From: Paludibacteraceae bacterium
GTDB lineage: Bacteria > Bacteroidota > Bacteroidia > Bacteroidales > Paludibacteraceae
Length of the DNA: 47,491 bases
Direction: 5' to 3'
Assembly: GCA_017553575.1 (NCBI GenBank)
Contig: JAFZKQ010000113.1
Span: forward strand, 1-47,491
Positions 27,210 through 37,151 of the stretch are shown here, piece after piece; within the stretch, counting starts at the first letter, position 1, and the number at the start of each line of letters is the position of its first letter. The translations under genes and the position numbers were made by a program. Below the pieces are notes generated by a model. It searched no databases. It saw nothing but the letters and a program-made list of their open reading frames with translations, and was not told where the DNA came from.

Positions 27210-27248
27210 AAGGGAAGTCTCTCAAACTGAATAGACTTCCCTTCTTTC
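27210..27248 (+). terminator. Intrinsic terminator after der
   Basis: AAGGGAAGTCT (27210-27220) pairs perfectly with AGACTTCCCTT (27233-27243), an 11-bp stem; CTTTC follows. Confidence 0.8.
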
Positions 27249-27332
27249 AGAATAGAACCTAAGGCATAAAAACATCAATAAACAATATAACTATTTTATA
27301 ACCTATTCAAGAACAAATCAATACGAAGAAAA

Positions 27333-28010
27333 ATGAAAAAAAGTACAATTCTACAATTTTCAATGCTCTATTTGGGCCTCAATTCGTCTCTTGCACAAGA
27401 AGCAACAGAAAGCGCAAAAGAATCCGTCGATTTGGGATTAAGCGTAAAATGGGCGACCTGCAACGTAGGCGCAAACAAACCGACCGAAAAGGGATCCTAC
27501 TTTGCCTGGGGAGAGACCTCAGAAAAGAAAGACTACACATGGAAGACTTACTCACTCTGCGACGAAGGTGAGGATTACCACCAAAACAAATACGTCACCT
27601 TGAAATTCTACGGGAAAGTGGACAACAGAAGCGTCCTTGAACCCGAAGACGACGCAGCCACCGTCAAATGGGGTGCAGAATGGAGAACCCCAACAAAAGA
27701 GGAGTTCAACGAATTGCAAGAAAAATGCACATGGACTTGGACGCCCAACTACGACAGCACAGGCGTAAACGGATACGTCATCACTAGTATGGTGGAAGGA
27801 TTCACAGACAAATCAATTTTCCTGCCAGCCGCAGGAACAAGAAATAAAAACTATGTAGACGACCAAGACGATTTCTGCATCTACTGGACCTCTACACTCG
27901 GGGCATGGAGCAACAGCATCGCCATAGGCCTTGGCTTCAGCAGCGAGAGCTACGATCAATACGATTATGACAGGTTCTACGGAAACTGCGTAAGACCCGT
28001 ACATAGATAA
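27333..28010 (+). CDS. Secreted FISUMP-type protein
   Basis: The 225-residue protein has a signal peptide (about 1-22, MKKSTILQFSMLYLGLNSSL). The mature part begins with the pattern VDLGLSVKWATCNVGA, continues with FAWGETSEKKDY, a WRTPTKEEFNEL segment, and ends with IYWTSTLGAWS and NCVRPVHR. This is the layout of the FISUMP (Fibrobacter succinogenes major paralogous) domain, also frequent in Bacteroides and Prevotella secreted proteins. Its function is unknown; surface or extracellular exposure is inferred. I find no clear promoter box in the 85 nt between the der terminator and the start. A perfect terminator follows. Confidence 0.8.
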   Translation: MKKSTILQFSMLYLGLNSSLAQEATESAKESVDLGLSVKWATCNVGANKPTEKGSYFAWGETSEKKDYTWKTYSLCDEGEDYHQNKYVTLKFYGKVDNRSVLEPEDDAATVKWGAEWRTPTKEEFNELQEKCTWTWTPNYDSTGVNGYVITSMVEGFTDKSIFLPAAGTRNKNYVDDQDDFCIYWTSTLGAWSNSIAIGLGFSSESYDQYDYDRFYGNCVRPVHR

Positions 28011-28017
28011 AAGATAG

Positions 28018-28062
28018 AAGGCGGTGCTATCAAAATATGTTTTAATAGCACCGCCTTTTTTT
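28018..28062 (+). terminator. Intrinsic terminator after the FISUMP gene
   Basis: AAGGCGGTGCTAT (28018-28030) pairs perfectly with ATAGCACCGCCTT (28045-28057), then five more T residues follow. It is the strongest terminator in the window. Confidence 0.9.
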
Positions 28063-28192
28063 CAAAAAAGATGCTAATCAATGAAAAACTAAATCTTCAC
28101 TGTCACTCTACTAATCACATTTTGTTCTTGTTAATCAAGAATTTCCTATTTAAGCAGAAAAAACCAAAAGAGTTCTAAGATAGACCTAACCC

Positions 28193-28684
28193 CTATTTCC
28201 CCTCAATCATATCGATTTCTTTCAACCTTCTACTCAATTGTCTTTGCGGCCTAAGAATCAAAAAAGAGTGGGGATTCATGTGTTTCATCAAATTCAAATC
28301 ATTCATTGATAAGCGGAGAAGATTCCGCGCAAGGGAAAGATCATTCATCTCCATAGCCACATCAATTGCCCGCATACGCTCCCTAATCTGAGATGCGAGA
28401 CGTTTCATTTCCGTCTTGGCGGTTCCTGATTCATGGATAAAATAATCCAAAAGTTTTTCATCGCGAGAATCCAAGGAAGAGGCTGACTTTTCAGAAGAGT
28501 TGCTCGTAACATGCCAAGCACAACACAACTGACAATAATAACTACGAACAGGAGCCTTACCTTTCTCCGAAAGAATTTCCGGTGCATTAAACTTCAAGAA
28601 GTTGTCCGCCTTCTGTTTCGTCTCGAAGGAGAGCTTCAGCTTTCTCGAAGCCAAACAATAAACCCTGTTCTTAGAAGGTCGCAT
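28193..28684 (-). CDS. Conserved-type hypothetical protein with a CxxC...H motif
   Basis: The 163-residue protein has an N-terminal basic part with the pattern KLSFETKQKADNFLKF, then YYCQLCCAWHVTS (Cys51, Cys54, His58). This Cys-Cys-His arrangement looks like a small metal or nucleic-acid binding knuckle; I recall similar short hypothetical proteins in Bacteroidales. The C-terminal 90 residues are helical and charged. I chose the ATG at 28684, not the in-frame ATG at 28726, because the latter falls inside the terminator of the giant cargo gene upstream. No clear promoter box lies between that terminator and the start, so expression may depend on read-through. The function is unknown. Confidence 0.6.
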   Translation of the reverse strand: MRPSKNRVYCLASRKLKLSFETKQKADNFLKFNAPEILSEKGKAPVRSYYCQLCCAWHVTSNSSEKSASSLDSRDEKLLDYFIHESGTAKTEMKRLASQIRERMRAIDVAMEMNDLSLARNLLRLSMNDLNLMKHMNPHSFLILRPQRQLSRRLKEIDMIEGK

Positions 28685-28691
28685 AGTATTC

Positions 28692-28723
28692 AAAAAAAAG
28701 CGGGATGCCGAAAAGCATCCCGC
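28692..28723 (-). terminator. Intrinsic terminator after the 2584-residue cargo gene
   Basis: On the minus strand GCGGGATGC pairs perfectly with GCATCCCGC around a short loop, and eight T residues follow. It lies about 17 nt past the stop at 28740. Confidence 0.85.
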
Positions 28724-28739
28724 CAACTAACTTATTCAA

Positions 28740-31700
28740 CTATTTCAAATAAACCACCTCAATCGTACCTTGGAACGAACGCGAATTCAAACGAACGTCA
28801 TAGAAATAGACGCCAGGATCAACAGGTCCTCTTGCAGTAGTTCCATCCCATCCGTCGTTACCCTCAAAGACGCGCTGTCCATAACGGTCGAAGATCGTGA
28901 CTGTACGTCCTTTCAAGAAGTAATCGTTCAAACCATCTTTATTGAAAGGAGTAAATGCGGTTGGCAAACGATCCATGACATTCAATCCAAAGACATTGGA
29001 AGGAACGGCAGGACAAACGCCATCACCAATCAAGACATATATCAATGAGGAATCTTGAGGGACGAACTTATACTCGTTCTTTGGATTCAAGCCCTCATAA
29101 TAAAGCAATTGATCCTCCGCCTCAGCTGACAAGCTATCCAACCTGTCACCATACTTGTCAAATGCATCAGGATGCACACCATCATAAGTTCCAATAACCT
29201 TCATCCATCTATAGAAAGCTGGACTATATGGAGTATTGGTCTTCATTGTCACCTCATCGCCAATCCAAATTGAATTAGAAGGCAAGTCCGCTGTTGGGTA
29301 GAGGAAGATGCTATCCGAACGATACCGTTGGTTTACGATAAAGACGATGCTATCCTTTGAATGCAACTCATCTCTTCTCCACAATGCCAAGTCCTCTTCA
29401 GAGCCAACCAACGCCAAGGAGTCCTCCTTCGTAAGTGGCAAGAGAGAGCAATATGTGAAGTAACTATCGTAAGTGGTTGAACGTCCACATTCATTCTCTG
29501 CGAAGAAATACATTTGGCTTGGCTTCGAATTATATGGAATTGGAGTACCAGCCACATAATCCACACCATCGATAGTCCAACCTGTCTTAGTCAAATCCCT
29601 ACCCATATCATCCAAACAAACATGATGGTTAAAGAAGAGTTCATCCATATCCAACGTGTCGTTTTCACAATGATAGAACGTATCGGAAAGCATTGCCACA
29701 CGAGGACGTTCAAAAATGGTCAAGTAAGCCGATGCCGTATCCATACATTGCGTCAATGTATCCATTGCCACGAAGAAGTAGGTATCGGTTTGATCCTTCT
29801 TGCGGAGATTGACTTTTGACTTGAAGATGGAATCAGCCACCACAGGATCTGGATCAGAGAATCTATCCGCATAAGTGAGTCGGTTGTTACTATAAACCAA
29901 CGTGGACTCCGAGATATAACCACGGTAACAATCATACGTGAAGATACTTGGAACAGTGGTTATCTCACCCATATCCTCAATAGAGACCTGTCCAACCGCC
30001 AAACGAACCTCTTGCGACCACAAGTTGATGGATGCCGTATCCGAACCACAAAGTACCAAACTATTTGCGTTCAAAGTGACGATATTCTTGACATGATCCA
30101 CATAGACCACAACACTCAACGAATCACGGTTACCGCACAAGTCCTCTGCATAGATGAAGACCGTCGTCACCTTCTCGACTATCGTACCAGCAGCAGGAAC
30201 CTGCCAAAGTTTAATCTTCGAAGGATCCGTACAAGCATCCTCTATATGGTTTTTCAACATATCCGCCAAGAGAGGAACACTCACCTCACAATTCTTGATA
30301 TTGTTAGCCATAACCGTATCTCGCCAATCCTCTGGCAAGACGAACTTCGGAGCCAACGTATCAACAATCTGAACCACCTGAATCAATGGGCTACTTACGT
30401 TGCCACACATATCAGTTGCTCGCCACTCTCGCCATATCGTATACGTATTGTAACCACAAGAATCCGCATTAGAAGAACGATTGTCCGTAATGGTAAGTTT
30501 ATACGTAAGAGTGCTGTCTGGACTACAATTATCCTCTGCCTTCACCACGATGGAATCTGCTGACGGAATCTCTTGATCACAAGAGAAAACCAACGTATCC
30601 AACTTCGTCACAAAGACAGGAGCAGTCACATCGTGAATCAAGAACTCTTGCGTACAAGAAACCTCTTGGTCACGGATATCCAACACGAAGTAAGTTCGAT
30701 GCAATTTGTATTCACATGGAGCAGCACCCTCTTCCGTCTCACGATAACCGAACGAACCTTCTTTGTACTTCTTCCTTTCAGAGAGTTTTCCTCCATTTGC
30801 CAAGAACTCCTCAATAGATGCATACGGAGGTGGAATTGTTCCATAACAATCGAACACTACGCTTTCATCTTTATTCGGACACTCTACAACAAGTGGCACC
30901 ATATCGTTGATAACAACTTGTTGCTTACAAACCTTGGTATCACCAAAGACATACTTGAATGTCCAAGAGACATCATACTTTCCGATTGGATAGTCAGCCA
31001 ACGTATCCGTAACGACGTTACCGATAGAATCCACTCGCTCAAACGAAAGCGTTGCCGCATTACATTTATCGAAATCAATTACCGGTGTACGCAATCCAGC
31101 CGCTTTCACATCCTCAGCCGAAGCTTTATACTTCTCCATCAAGTTCACCGTCACTACATCTTGGAGCTGAGAACAATCATACAACACCGTCTTGACGATC
31201 AACGTCTTTTCACACGAGTCTTTCATGACACCCAACTTGTCAACGAAAATCCAACGGATATCCGTACGTCCGAGTGGGAAGTCTTGAGAATCCCAAGCAA
31301 TTGGTTTTCCCTCTTCGTCAACGACCAACTCACCCTCAAAGCGACGCTCTACTCTTGGCAAAACCTCCTCCTCGTCACACAAATCGTAAGCGGTAGGAAT
31401 GGTCATGTGATTTTTAAGATCCTTCGGATCCAATCCACACTTACCCTTAGGCAATGTCACAATAACTTCTTTATCAACATCACAACCCGTCAACTGCAAA
31501 TCCACAGAGTCTGTCACCGACAAATACTGAACGCAAGAATCTTGCAATCCGGCATTGTCCGTATAGAGCCAAACGAACTTGTGCGTTCCGACAGGATACT
31601 TAACACCCTTCAAATCCTCATCCCTATAGACACGAGTTGTACCATCCTTATAGTTCACATAACCGATAATCGTTGGAATCAAATCTCCATCACATGGATC

Positions 31701-34700
31701 ATCCAACACTGGTTTGCCTAACTCTATGCCTAACTTGTCATAATCAACAGAACACTCAACTGTAGCAGCCACCGACTTCTCTGGGTCAGGGCAAATACCA
31801 CTTGGATCAGGAGGAGTTGTATCCCTAATTTCCAAATCTTGGTAACAGATGGTTATATTCTTGTTTTTATCCGTGAAGACCCAAGAGATCAAGTAGGTTG
31901 TATCCTTCTTAAAGAACTCAGGTAACTCTACGTATGAGCTATCCGCCAAAGTCATCATCGGCACACCATAGATTACACCATCACAATTGTCCTCCGCTTT
32001 GTATTCGCCCAAAGTATCCCTTACCAAAGCTTGCGATGCCATACAAGAATCTGGGTCCAAATTCACCACTTTCTTCGTTAGGTTACCACAATCTGGCGGA
32101 ACAGGAGCCATACTATCAATCACGATAATCAACTGCTTACAAGAATCGGAATTACCCGCCTTATCCGTAAATGTCCACGTAATAATTGTCGTGTCTTTTG
32201 GATAAGGATCTTTGAAGATATCCTTATTATCAGAACGTCTACCAACACCTTGGATAGAACCTCCCGTTGGAGAGCATGGGTCATCATCTACAATCGGAGT
32301 AGAAAGACCTGCTTCAATAACAGCCTCTGGTGTTGCCTCACATTTTTCATTAGCAGCCACCGAAATATTTGGAATCTTAGAACAATCAATTGCAGGAGGC
32401 AATGTATCTAGAACCGTAATGACTTGAACACAGTTACTGCTATTGCCAGACAAATCCGTGAGCGTCCACGTGATAGTCGTACTACCCAATGGATAATTCT
32501 GCTCGAACGTATTTATCTCACTATCTTTGAAGACACGCTTCCATGTGATTTTGAGATCCTCTGGCTCAGAACAATTATCATAAGCATGCAAATCATCAAC
32601 AGTTGGGATACGAATATCTACCTTTTCATAAGGCACCTCACAAGATTCATCGCAATAGAACAAGGATTCCTCACCCCACTTTCCGCAATCAGGAACTGGA
32701 GGCACTGTATCCAACACGGTAATCTTCGTGACACAACTATCCAAAACACCTTTACCATTATCAAAATACCAAACCACCATGTGTTTACCGATAGTGAACG
32801 GATCCGTAACGCAAGATGGCAACTCGGCAAAGTTCGTCACCTTCAACTTCATTGACTCGAACGGATCGATCTTACATACCGACTTATCCGCATTCATTCT
32901 ATGGTGTACCTCCTTAATAGAGACGGTATCCGCAGAAGTCAAGACATTTTCGCAATCAGACCTCAGTGTTTTGTCGGTTGACTCCCAATTATCACCCAAG
33001 AAAGTGATTCGACGTACCTTGAAAGGATAACCGGTCGTCTTATAGTCCTTAGACAAAGCCTCGCTTGTTCCCAACGAATGGTAATCGTAGGAGCCACCGC
33101 CACACTCGTCATAGGTGTACTTCACCTCTTTAAAGTAGGTAATCGTAGCTGTTGGTACCTGATTCAACTCAATGTCCCACTTCGCCAGACAATCATCTCC
33201 GACATAGAGAGTTGGGTCCTTTGGACAATCGTTTGGCTCAGGAGTATCCTTAGAAGTCACAATAATCTGTTGATTACACTCCATGGAATCTTTCTTGCCT
33301 ATCACCGTATCATTAGCAGTTATGAAACGATAGGTAACGTATGTCACACCCACAGGGAACCTATGCTTCAAGAACTCTTCGTTTGTCAAGACAGAATCTT
33401 TTGCAGCTGCAATTGAATCACCCTTGTCATCAACACATACACCCGTAATGAGTATCTTCAACTGAACATCACCACAATATGCAGGATCCTTCTCCGGAAT
33501 CTTCAAAACATCTTGCAAAGAATATTTCGTATCAGGATTGACCGTGCTTTGTGCTTGAGCAGAAGCGTAACGATAATTTTGGCCCTTCTTGTTCTCATTT
33601 ACCGAAACACGAATGTCAGTCAATTGGGAACATTTGAAAGGATCATTCTTATTTACAACCGTAACGCTTGTCTGGCAATAAGAATCATGTCCTGCAGGGT
33701 CCGTATATCTCCACAAGATATAAGTGATACCCTTGTCATAATCAGCATTCAAATCGATACCTCTATTATACTGAGTAGAATCAAGACCTGGATCCGTATT
33801 TATTGCAGAACGACCCACATAGACACCTTCTATCATTATGACAGTATCCGTAAAGGTCATATCACGCAACGGACGTGGTTTTAAGACAGGAAGACCCTCT
33901 GTCTTACCTGGCGTAGCTTTACAGCCATCTTCACTTGTAATCTCCACATGATAACTTTCAAGGCTGTCGCAACTTACCTTAAGTGGTGTCGTATCGTTGA
34001 TGGCAAGCTTTATTTGGCATTCTGCTTTCTTACCACAACCATCCACCAAACTATAAGACACCGTTCCCTTACCAGAGAAGAGTCTCAACTGAACCTTCTC
34101 ATCGTCAGGCAACTCACTGGCAACCAACTTAGAGCGATGGAGGCGAAGGACTATAGTTGAGTCGAAACTATGAATCTTCTCATCAGCATCATAGTGAATC
34201 TTAACATTCAGCGCAGGATTGTCATCACAACTCGTTTCATAATCCGGCACTGGAAGATAAATCAACGTATCCAGCTTCGACTCAGCCAAATCATACGTAT
34301 CCAAATCGGACAACTTATCACAATTGATCTTCGGATCGTCTGTCGATTGAACCTTAAATTTATCTTCTTTCACAGCCACACAACGCTTATTAGTAATCGT
34401 CAACTTGACTGGGAACTCCTTGATACTAGAATTACACAAGGCATCCTTATTAAAACCATTGATATGAAGGATTCCTTTACTATCCATCGTTGCGCCCTCA
34501 AACACCTTATCATAGCTTGCTATCGTCTCCAAGCCTTTCAAAACAATCGTATCAGATGCATAAGCGGCACAAATATCATCCTCCCCACGCAACGTGACGA
34601 AGTTCAGGTTATCTATATTAGGTTGGTCATAGACCCAAATATTGAATGTGTCCGCACCAATATGGCTTGGAGCGACAACACCATTATACATTTTATAGAC

Positions 34701-36494
34701 ACCCAAAATCAATTTATAGCAAGTATCAGGGGTGAACTTATCACTCATCTTAGCACCCTCTGCCACTATGAGGTCCACCGACTGTTTATCATCGGCCACT
34801 TGCAAAGTAATTTTCTCATCCTCTCCGACCTCATTCTTCCAGTCATCCTTCTTTTGAGGATCTGTATCTGGCACATACTTTCTCAAACTCCATTGGAATG
34901 TATAATCCGTATCAAACTCACCCAACCAAGAAACGATTTCAGGGTCATGAGCAGAGAATGTCTGTTTATGAGGAAAGTCAAGAACACAGACATCAGACTT
35001 TCCATCAATGCCAGGACCTTTCACATTACAATTACGACCTACCAATGTAAACTTAATCGGTTCAGAGATACCCGTAGAACCAGGATTCATATTCTGAACT
35101 GAATAATAGAAAACACCCGTCGATTTCATTTTTATTTCCACCTGATTGACAACCCCATCTGCGTTAGGATGATAAATAATCTCATCAGCCTCCATGGCAA
35201 CCTCTTGGGTATAGGTCTGATCTGTATATTTTTTCCATTCAAATCTAGCCTCATCCATGTGAAAACCAGCCGCATTAGCTGTAATATAATCACCTACACA
35301 AGCCGAACGTGGTGTCACACAGACAGATTCAGCCTGTGCACTGATGTAGTCAATTGCCACCGTCGCACATTTAGGGAAGTTTTCGAAATAGGGTTGGAAG
35401 CTATATGCACTAAGACCTGGGACTGGTGGCATATAACCGAAATACTCCATCTCGAAACGATAAATAGCTCCCTCGCTCTTTATCTCTGGCCGATCATAAT
35501 GAGAATTAAGATCACTTGCAAATTCATACCAAGCCACACCTGTACCCTTATCCGCCTTATAGGTGGTAAGCAACGTGTTAGTTCGATCATAATACAATTT
35601 AATTCTAATATGGTCTTCCGTCTGAGTACCATGTCCCGTACGTGCGATCAACTTCGCACCTGCCTCTACACTACATCCACCAGGAGGAAGAATCAAGTAA
35701 AAACGCATGGTAAAACTATAGTTCTTCCCACTAAACTTATCTGCATCAAATCTAAGATCAAAAAGATCAGCGTTTACTCCTTGATCACCTCTTGGCCTTT
35801 GAACGTAAAATTTATTATTCGGATTGACCTTCATAGAATCGTCAATATAAAGGGCAACACCTAAATCTGTCTGGTTCTCAATAGAGCCATCTCTTCCACT
35901 AAAATGAATTCCTTGTTGAGAGAAATACTCCTCCAATCCGGCAGGTGGATTTTGATTCCAATCGACCGAAGAAGCACCAAAAGCGTAATTAAAATCAGTA
36001 CCACCATAATACTCACCCGTAGTGGTTTGGTGACAGATATTTACGTTACAAGATGTAGATTTGGCAACTTCAAACACCTCACTTATCACCTTCCCCGGCT
36101 TTCCAGGTTTCCCTGGAGCTGGATTATCCTCACACTCCACATAGACATACAAATCCATATCGGGCATTTCGTCTACCGCAAACGTGTTACCATCGTAAAC
36201 ACCGCTCAACTTAAACTCACCATCACCTTCTTTGACAAACCATCTATAAGTAGGGTTACTTAACGTCTCAGATGGCACAGCCGTAAAAGAAAGAGGATCC
36301 CCCGGACACGCAAGCACCTGATCGGACTGAATAGTCACAGTATAGCCTGCATCCCCTGGACCACCAGGGCCATCCCCCGGACCACCAGGACCATCAGCTG
36401 GACCTTGTGCGACCGACTCCACTTGGAAAGTCAAGAATATAGCAAAAAGCCATAAGACTTTCACCGCAACTCCTCTATAATCCATTAGTTTCAT
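28740..36494 (-). CDS. Giant HYR-repeat T9SS type B cargo protein (putative adhesin)
   Basis: The 2584-residue protein starts with a signal peptide (about 1-29, ending SVAQ), then a Gly/Pro-rich stretch (GPGGPGD twice, later GKPGKPGK). A jelly-roll or carbohydrate-binding-like N-terminal region reaches about residue 480. From about 750 to 2130 there are about 12 HYR-like repeats. Each ends near a Cys-x-Q pair and a VLDTVPPxxxC linker, with the YPLGxTxITWTFTDxxGNSxSC pattern. The C-terminus, from LPTAFTPFNKDGLNDYF to the end, with FDRYGQRVFEG and DGWDGT, is the type B T9SS sorting domain. It should be exported to the cell surface by the T9SS and act as an extended adhesin or motility protein. 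A second ATG at 36485 is a possible start. The terminator is at 28692-28723. Confidence 0.9.
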   Translation of the reverse strand: MKLMDYRGVAVKVLWLFAIFLTFQVESVAQGPADGPGGPGDGPGGPGDAGYTVTIQSDQVLACPGDPLSFTAVPSETLSNPTYRWFVKEGDGEFKLSGVYDGNTFAVDEMPDMDLYVYVECEDNPAPGKPGKPGKVISEVFEVAKSTSCNVNICHQTTTGEYYGGTDFNYAFGASSVDWNQNPPAGLEEYFSQQGIHFSGRDGSIENQTDLGVALYIDDSMKVNPNNKFYVQRPRGDQGVNADLFDLRFDADKFSGKNYSFTMRFYLILPPGGCSVEAGAKLIARTGHGTQTEDHIRIKLYYDRTNTLLTTYKADKGTGVAWYEFASDLNSHYDRPEIKSEGAIYRFEMEYFGYMPPVPGLSAYSFQPYFENFPKCATVAIDYISAQAESVCVTPRSACVGDYITANAAGFHMDEARFEWKKYTDQTYTQEVAMEADEIIYHPNADGVVNQVEIKMKSTGVFYYSVQNMNPGSTGISEPIKFTLVGRNCNVKGPGIDGKSDVCVLDFPHKQTFSAHDPEIVSWLGEFDTDYTFQWSLRKYVPDTDPQKKDDWKNEVGEDEKITLQVADDKQSVDLIVAEGAKMSDKFTPDTCYKLILGVYKMYNGVVAPSHIGADTFNIWVYDQPNIDNLNFVTLRGEDDICAAYASDTIVLKGLETIASYDKVFEGATMDSKGILHINGFNKDALCNSSIKEFPVKLTITNKRCVAVKEDKFKVQSTDDPKINCDKLSDLDTYDLAESKLDTLIYLPVPDYETSCDDNPALNVKIHYDADEKIHSFDSTIVLRLHRSKLVASELPDDEKVQLRLFSGKGTVSYSLVDGCGKKAECQIKLAINDTTPLKVSCDSLESYHVEITSEDGCKATPGKTEGLPVLKPRPLRDMTFTDTVIMIEGVYVGRSAINTDPGLDSTQYNRGIDLNADYDKGITYILWRYTDPAGHDSYCQTSVTVVNKNDPFKCSQLTDIRVSVNENKKGQNYRYASAQAQSTVNPDTKYSLQDVLKIPEKDPAYCGDVQLKILITGVCVDDKGDSIAAAKDSVLTNEEFLKHRFPVGVTYVTYRFITANDTVIGKKDSMECNQQIIVTSKDTPEPNDCPKDPTLYVGDDCLAKWDIELNQVPTATITYFKEVKYTYDECGGGSYDYHSLGTSEALSKDYKTTGYPFKVRRITFLGDNWESTDKTLRSDCENVLTSADTVSIKEVHHRMNADKSVCKIDPFESMKLKVTNFAELPSCVTDPFTIGKHMVVWYFDNGKGVLDSCVTKITVLDTVPPVPDCGKWGEESLFYCDESCEVPYEKVDIRIPTVDDLHAYDNCSEPEDLKITWKRVFKDSEINTFEQNYPLGSTTITWTLTDLSGNSSNCVQVITVLDTLPPAIDCSKIPNISVAANEKCEATPEAVIEAGLSTPIVDDDPCSPTGGSIQGVGRRSDNKDIFKDPYPKDTTIITWTFTDKAGNSDSCKQLIIVIDSMAPVPPDCGNLTKKVVNLDPDSCMASQALVRDTLGEYKAEDNCDGVIYGVPMMTLADSSYVELPEFFKKDTTYLISWVFTDKNKNITICYQDLEIRDTTPPDPSGICPDPEKSVAATVECSVDYDKLGIELGKPVLDDPCDGDLIPTIIGYVNYKDGTTRVYRDEDLKGVKYPVGTHKFVWLYTDNAGLQDSCVQYLSVTDSVDLQLTGCDVDKEVIVTLPKGKCGLDPKDLKNHMTIPTAYDLCDEEEVLPRVERRFEGELVVDEEGKPIAWDSQDFPLGRTDIRWIFVDKLGVMKDSCEKTLIVKTVLYDCSQLQDVVTVNLMEKYKASAEDVKAAGLRTPVIDFDKCNAATLSFERVDSIGNVVTDTLADYPIGKYDVSWTFKYVFGDTKVCKQQVVINDMVPLVVECPNKDESVVFDCYGTIPPPYASIEEFLANGGKLSERKKYKEGSFGYRETEEGAAPCEYKLHRTYFVLDIRDQEVSCTQEFLIHDVTAPVFVTKLDTLVFSCDQEIPSADSIVVKAEDNCSPDSTLTYKLTITDNRSSNADSCGYNTYTIWREWRATDMCGNVSSPLIQVVQIVDTLAPKFVLPEDWRDTVMANNIKNCEVSVPLLADMLKNHIEDACTDPSKIKLWQVPAAGTIVEKVTTVFIYAEDLCGNRDSLSVVVYVDHVKNIVTLNANSLVLCGSDTASINLWSQEVRLAVGQVSIEDMGEITTVPSIFTYDCYRGYISESTLVYSNNRLTYADRFSDPDPVVADSIFKSKVNLRKKDQTDTYFFVAMDTLTQCMDTASAYLTIFERPRVAMLSDTFYHCENDTLDMDELFFNHHVCLDDMGRDLTKTGWTIDGVDYVAGTPIPYNSKPSQMYFFAENECGRSTTYDSYFTYCSLLPLTKEDSLALVGSEEDLALWRRDELHSKDSIVFIVNQRYRSDSIFLYPTADLPSNSIWIGDEVTMKTNTPYSPAFYRWMKVIGTYDGVHPDAFDKYGDRLDSLSAEAEDQLLYYEGLNPKNEYKFVPQDSSLIYVLIGDGVCPAVPSNVFGLNVMDRLPTAFTPFNKDGLNDYFLKGRTVTIFDRYGQRVFEGNDGWDGTTARGPVDPGVYFYDVRLNSRSFQGTIEVVYLK
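30100..34250 (-). repeat. Array of about 12 HYR-like protein repeats
   Basis: The region encodes successive domains of about 80-120 residues that share the C-x-Q ... DT-x-P-P ... C linker and the closing ITWTFTD-x-x-GNS motif. The DNA itself has diverged, so these are old protein-level repeats and not a recent tandem duplication. Boundaries are approximate. Confidence 0.7.
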
Positions 36495-36670
36495 AATTAT
36501 ATAGCTTTATTTATTTTCAAATAAAATACCATAGATGTAGTATAAAGAAAGTTCCATAGGTTTTTCAACAAACAACCAAACTTCTCAAACCCCTGTTTTT
36601 CAACGGCATTAAACCCTGTAGGATTTTATAATACGCTGGGGAAGAAACTTAAAATCTATTAAAATCCATT

Positions 36671-36889
36671 TCATTCAACAGAAACACAATGAATAGATAA
36701 AATAATATTTTCGTTTCCGACCCCTCCTTTGGTATGGTTATTGTATATACCAAAATGAAATCCTTTGAGGATAGCCAACTCCCACTTATCAAATTCAACC
36801 ACACAAACGAAGTAGCCTACGTCTAAACCTTCTTTTCCAGTACTATCTTTAGTTACAAAAGTACAACTTAATTGCAAAGTACGAAACAT
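36671..36889 (-). CDS. Doubtful small hypothetical protein
   Basis: From the ATG at 36889 the frame encodes 72 residues with no signal peptide, membrane helix or motif I recognise; an upstream TTG at 36922 would add 11 Lys/Arg-rich residues. An exact promoter box (36863-36856) lies inside the frame, just after the ATG, which argues that the DNA is a leader of the downstream giant cargo gene and not a coding region. I list it only because the frame is open over 250 nt in an otherwise empty, AT-rich region. Confidence 0.2.
   Translation of the reverse strand: MFRTLQLSCTFVTKDSTGKEGLDVGYFVCVVEFDKWELAILKGFHFGIYNNHTKGGVGNENIILSIHCVSVE
36856..36863 (-). promoter_or_regulatory. Candidate -7 box for the giant HYR-repeat gene
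   Basis: The minus strand reads TACTTTTG, an exact TAnnTTTG match. A second TACTTTG lies just upstream, one base short of the consensus. The implied leader is about 360 nt. Confidence 0.4.
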
Positions 36890-37108
36890 TTCTTTCACTT
36901 TTCTTTTAACATATTTCCTCAAAATAGAGCCAAATAAACATTTTTTAACAAAAGAAGTTGAATATTCTGATTTTCATCGAATTTTCCGCCCCCTATTTAT
37001 AGGGAGGTCATCAATCTATATATTCAAGCGATAAAGCCTATAGTTTCGACGATAGCAAAGCTTTGCAATAGAAAAGAGAGAGAGTTCCACACCTATATGT
37101 AATATCAT

Positions 37109-37151
37109 AAAAAAAGAGACGTGACCCACATTCTCAAGCGAGCCACGCCTC
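37109..37151 (-). terminator. Intrinsic terminator after the porP/sprF-like gene
   Basis: On the minus strand GAGGCGTG pairs with CACGTCTC (one G-U pair) around a 20-nt loop, and seven T residues follow. It ends the cargo-porP transcript. Confidence 0.7.

Noticed and set aside
28684..28726. Upstream ATG giving a 177-residue version of the CxxC...H protein
   Set aside because: The extra codons lie inside the intrinsic terminator of the preceding gene, so the ATG at 28684 is preferred.
30100..34250. Recent tandem duplication or CRISPR-like repeats in the giant cargo gene
   Set aside because: The periodicity is at the protein level (about 80-120 residues), DNA identity between repeats is low, and there are no short identical repeats with unique spacers.
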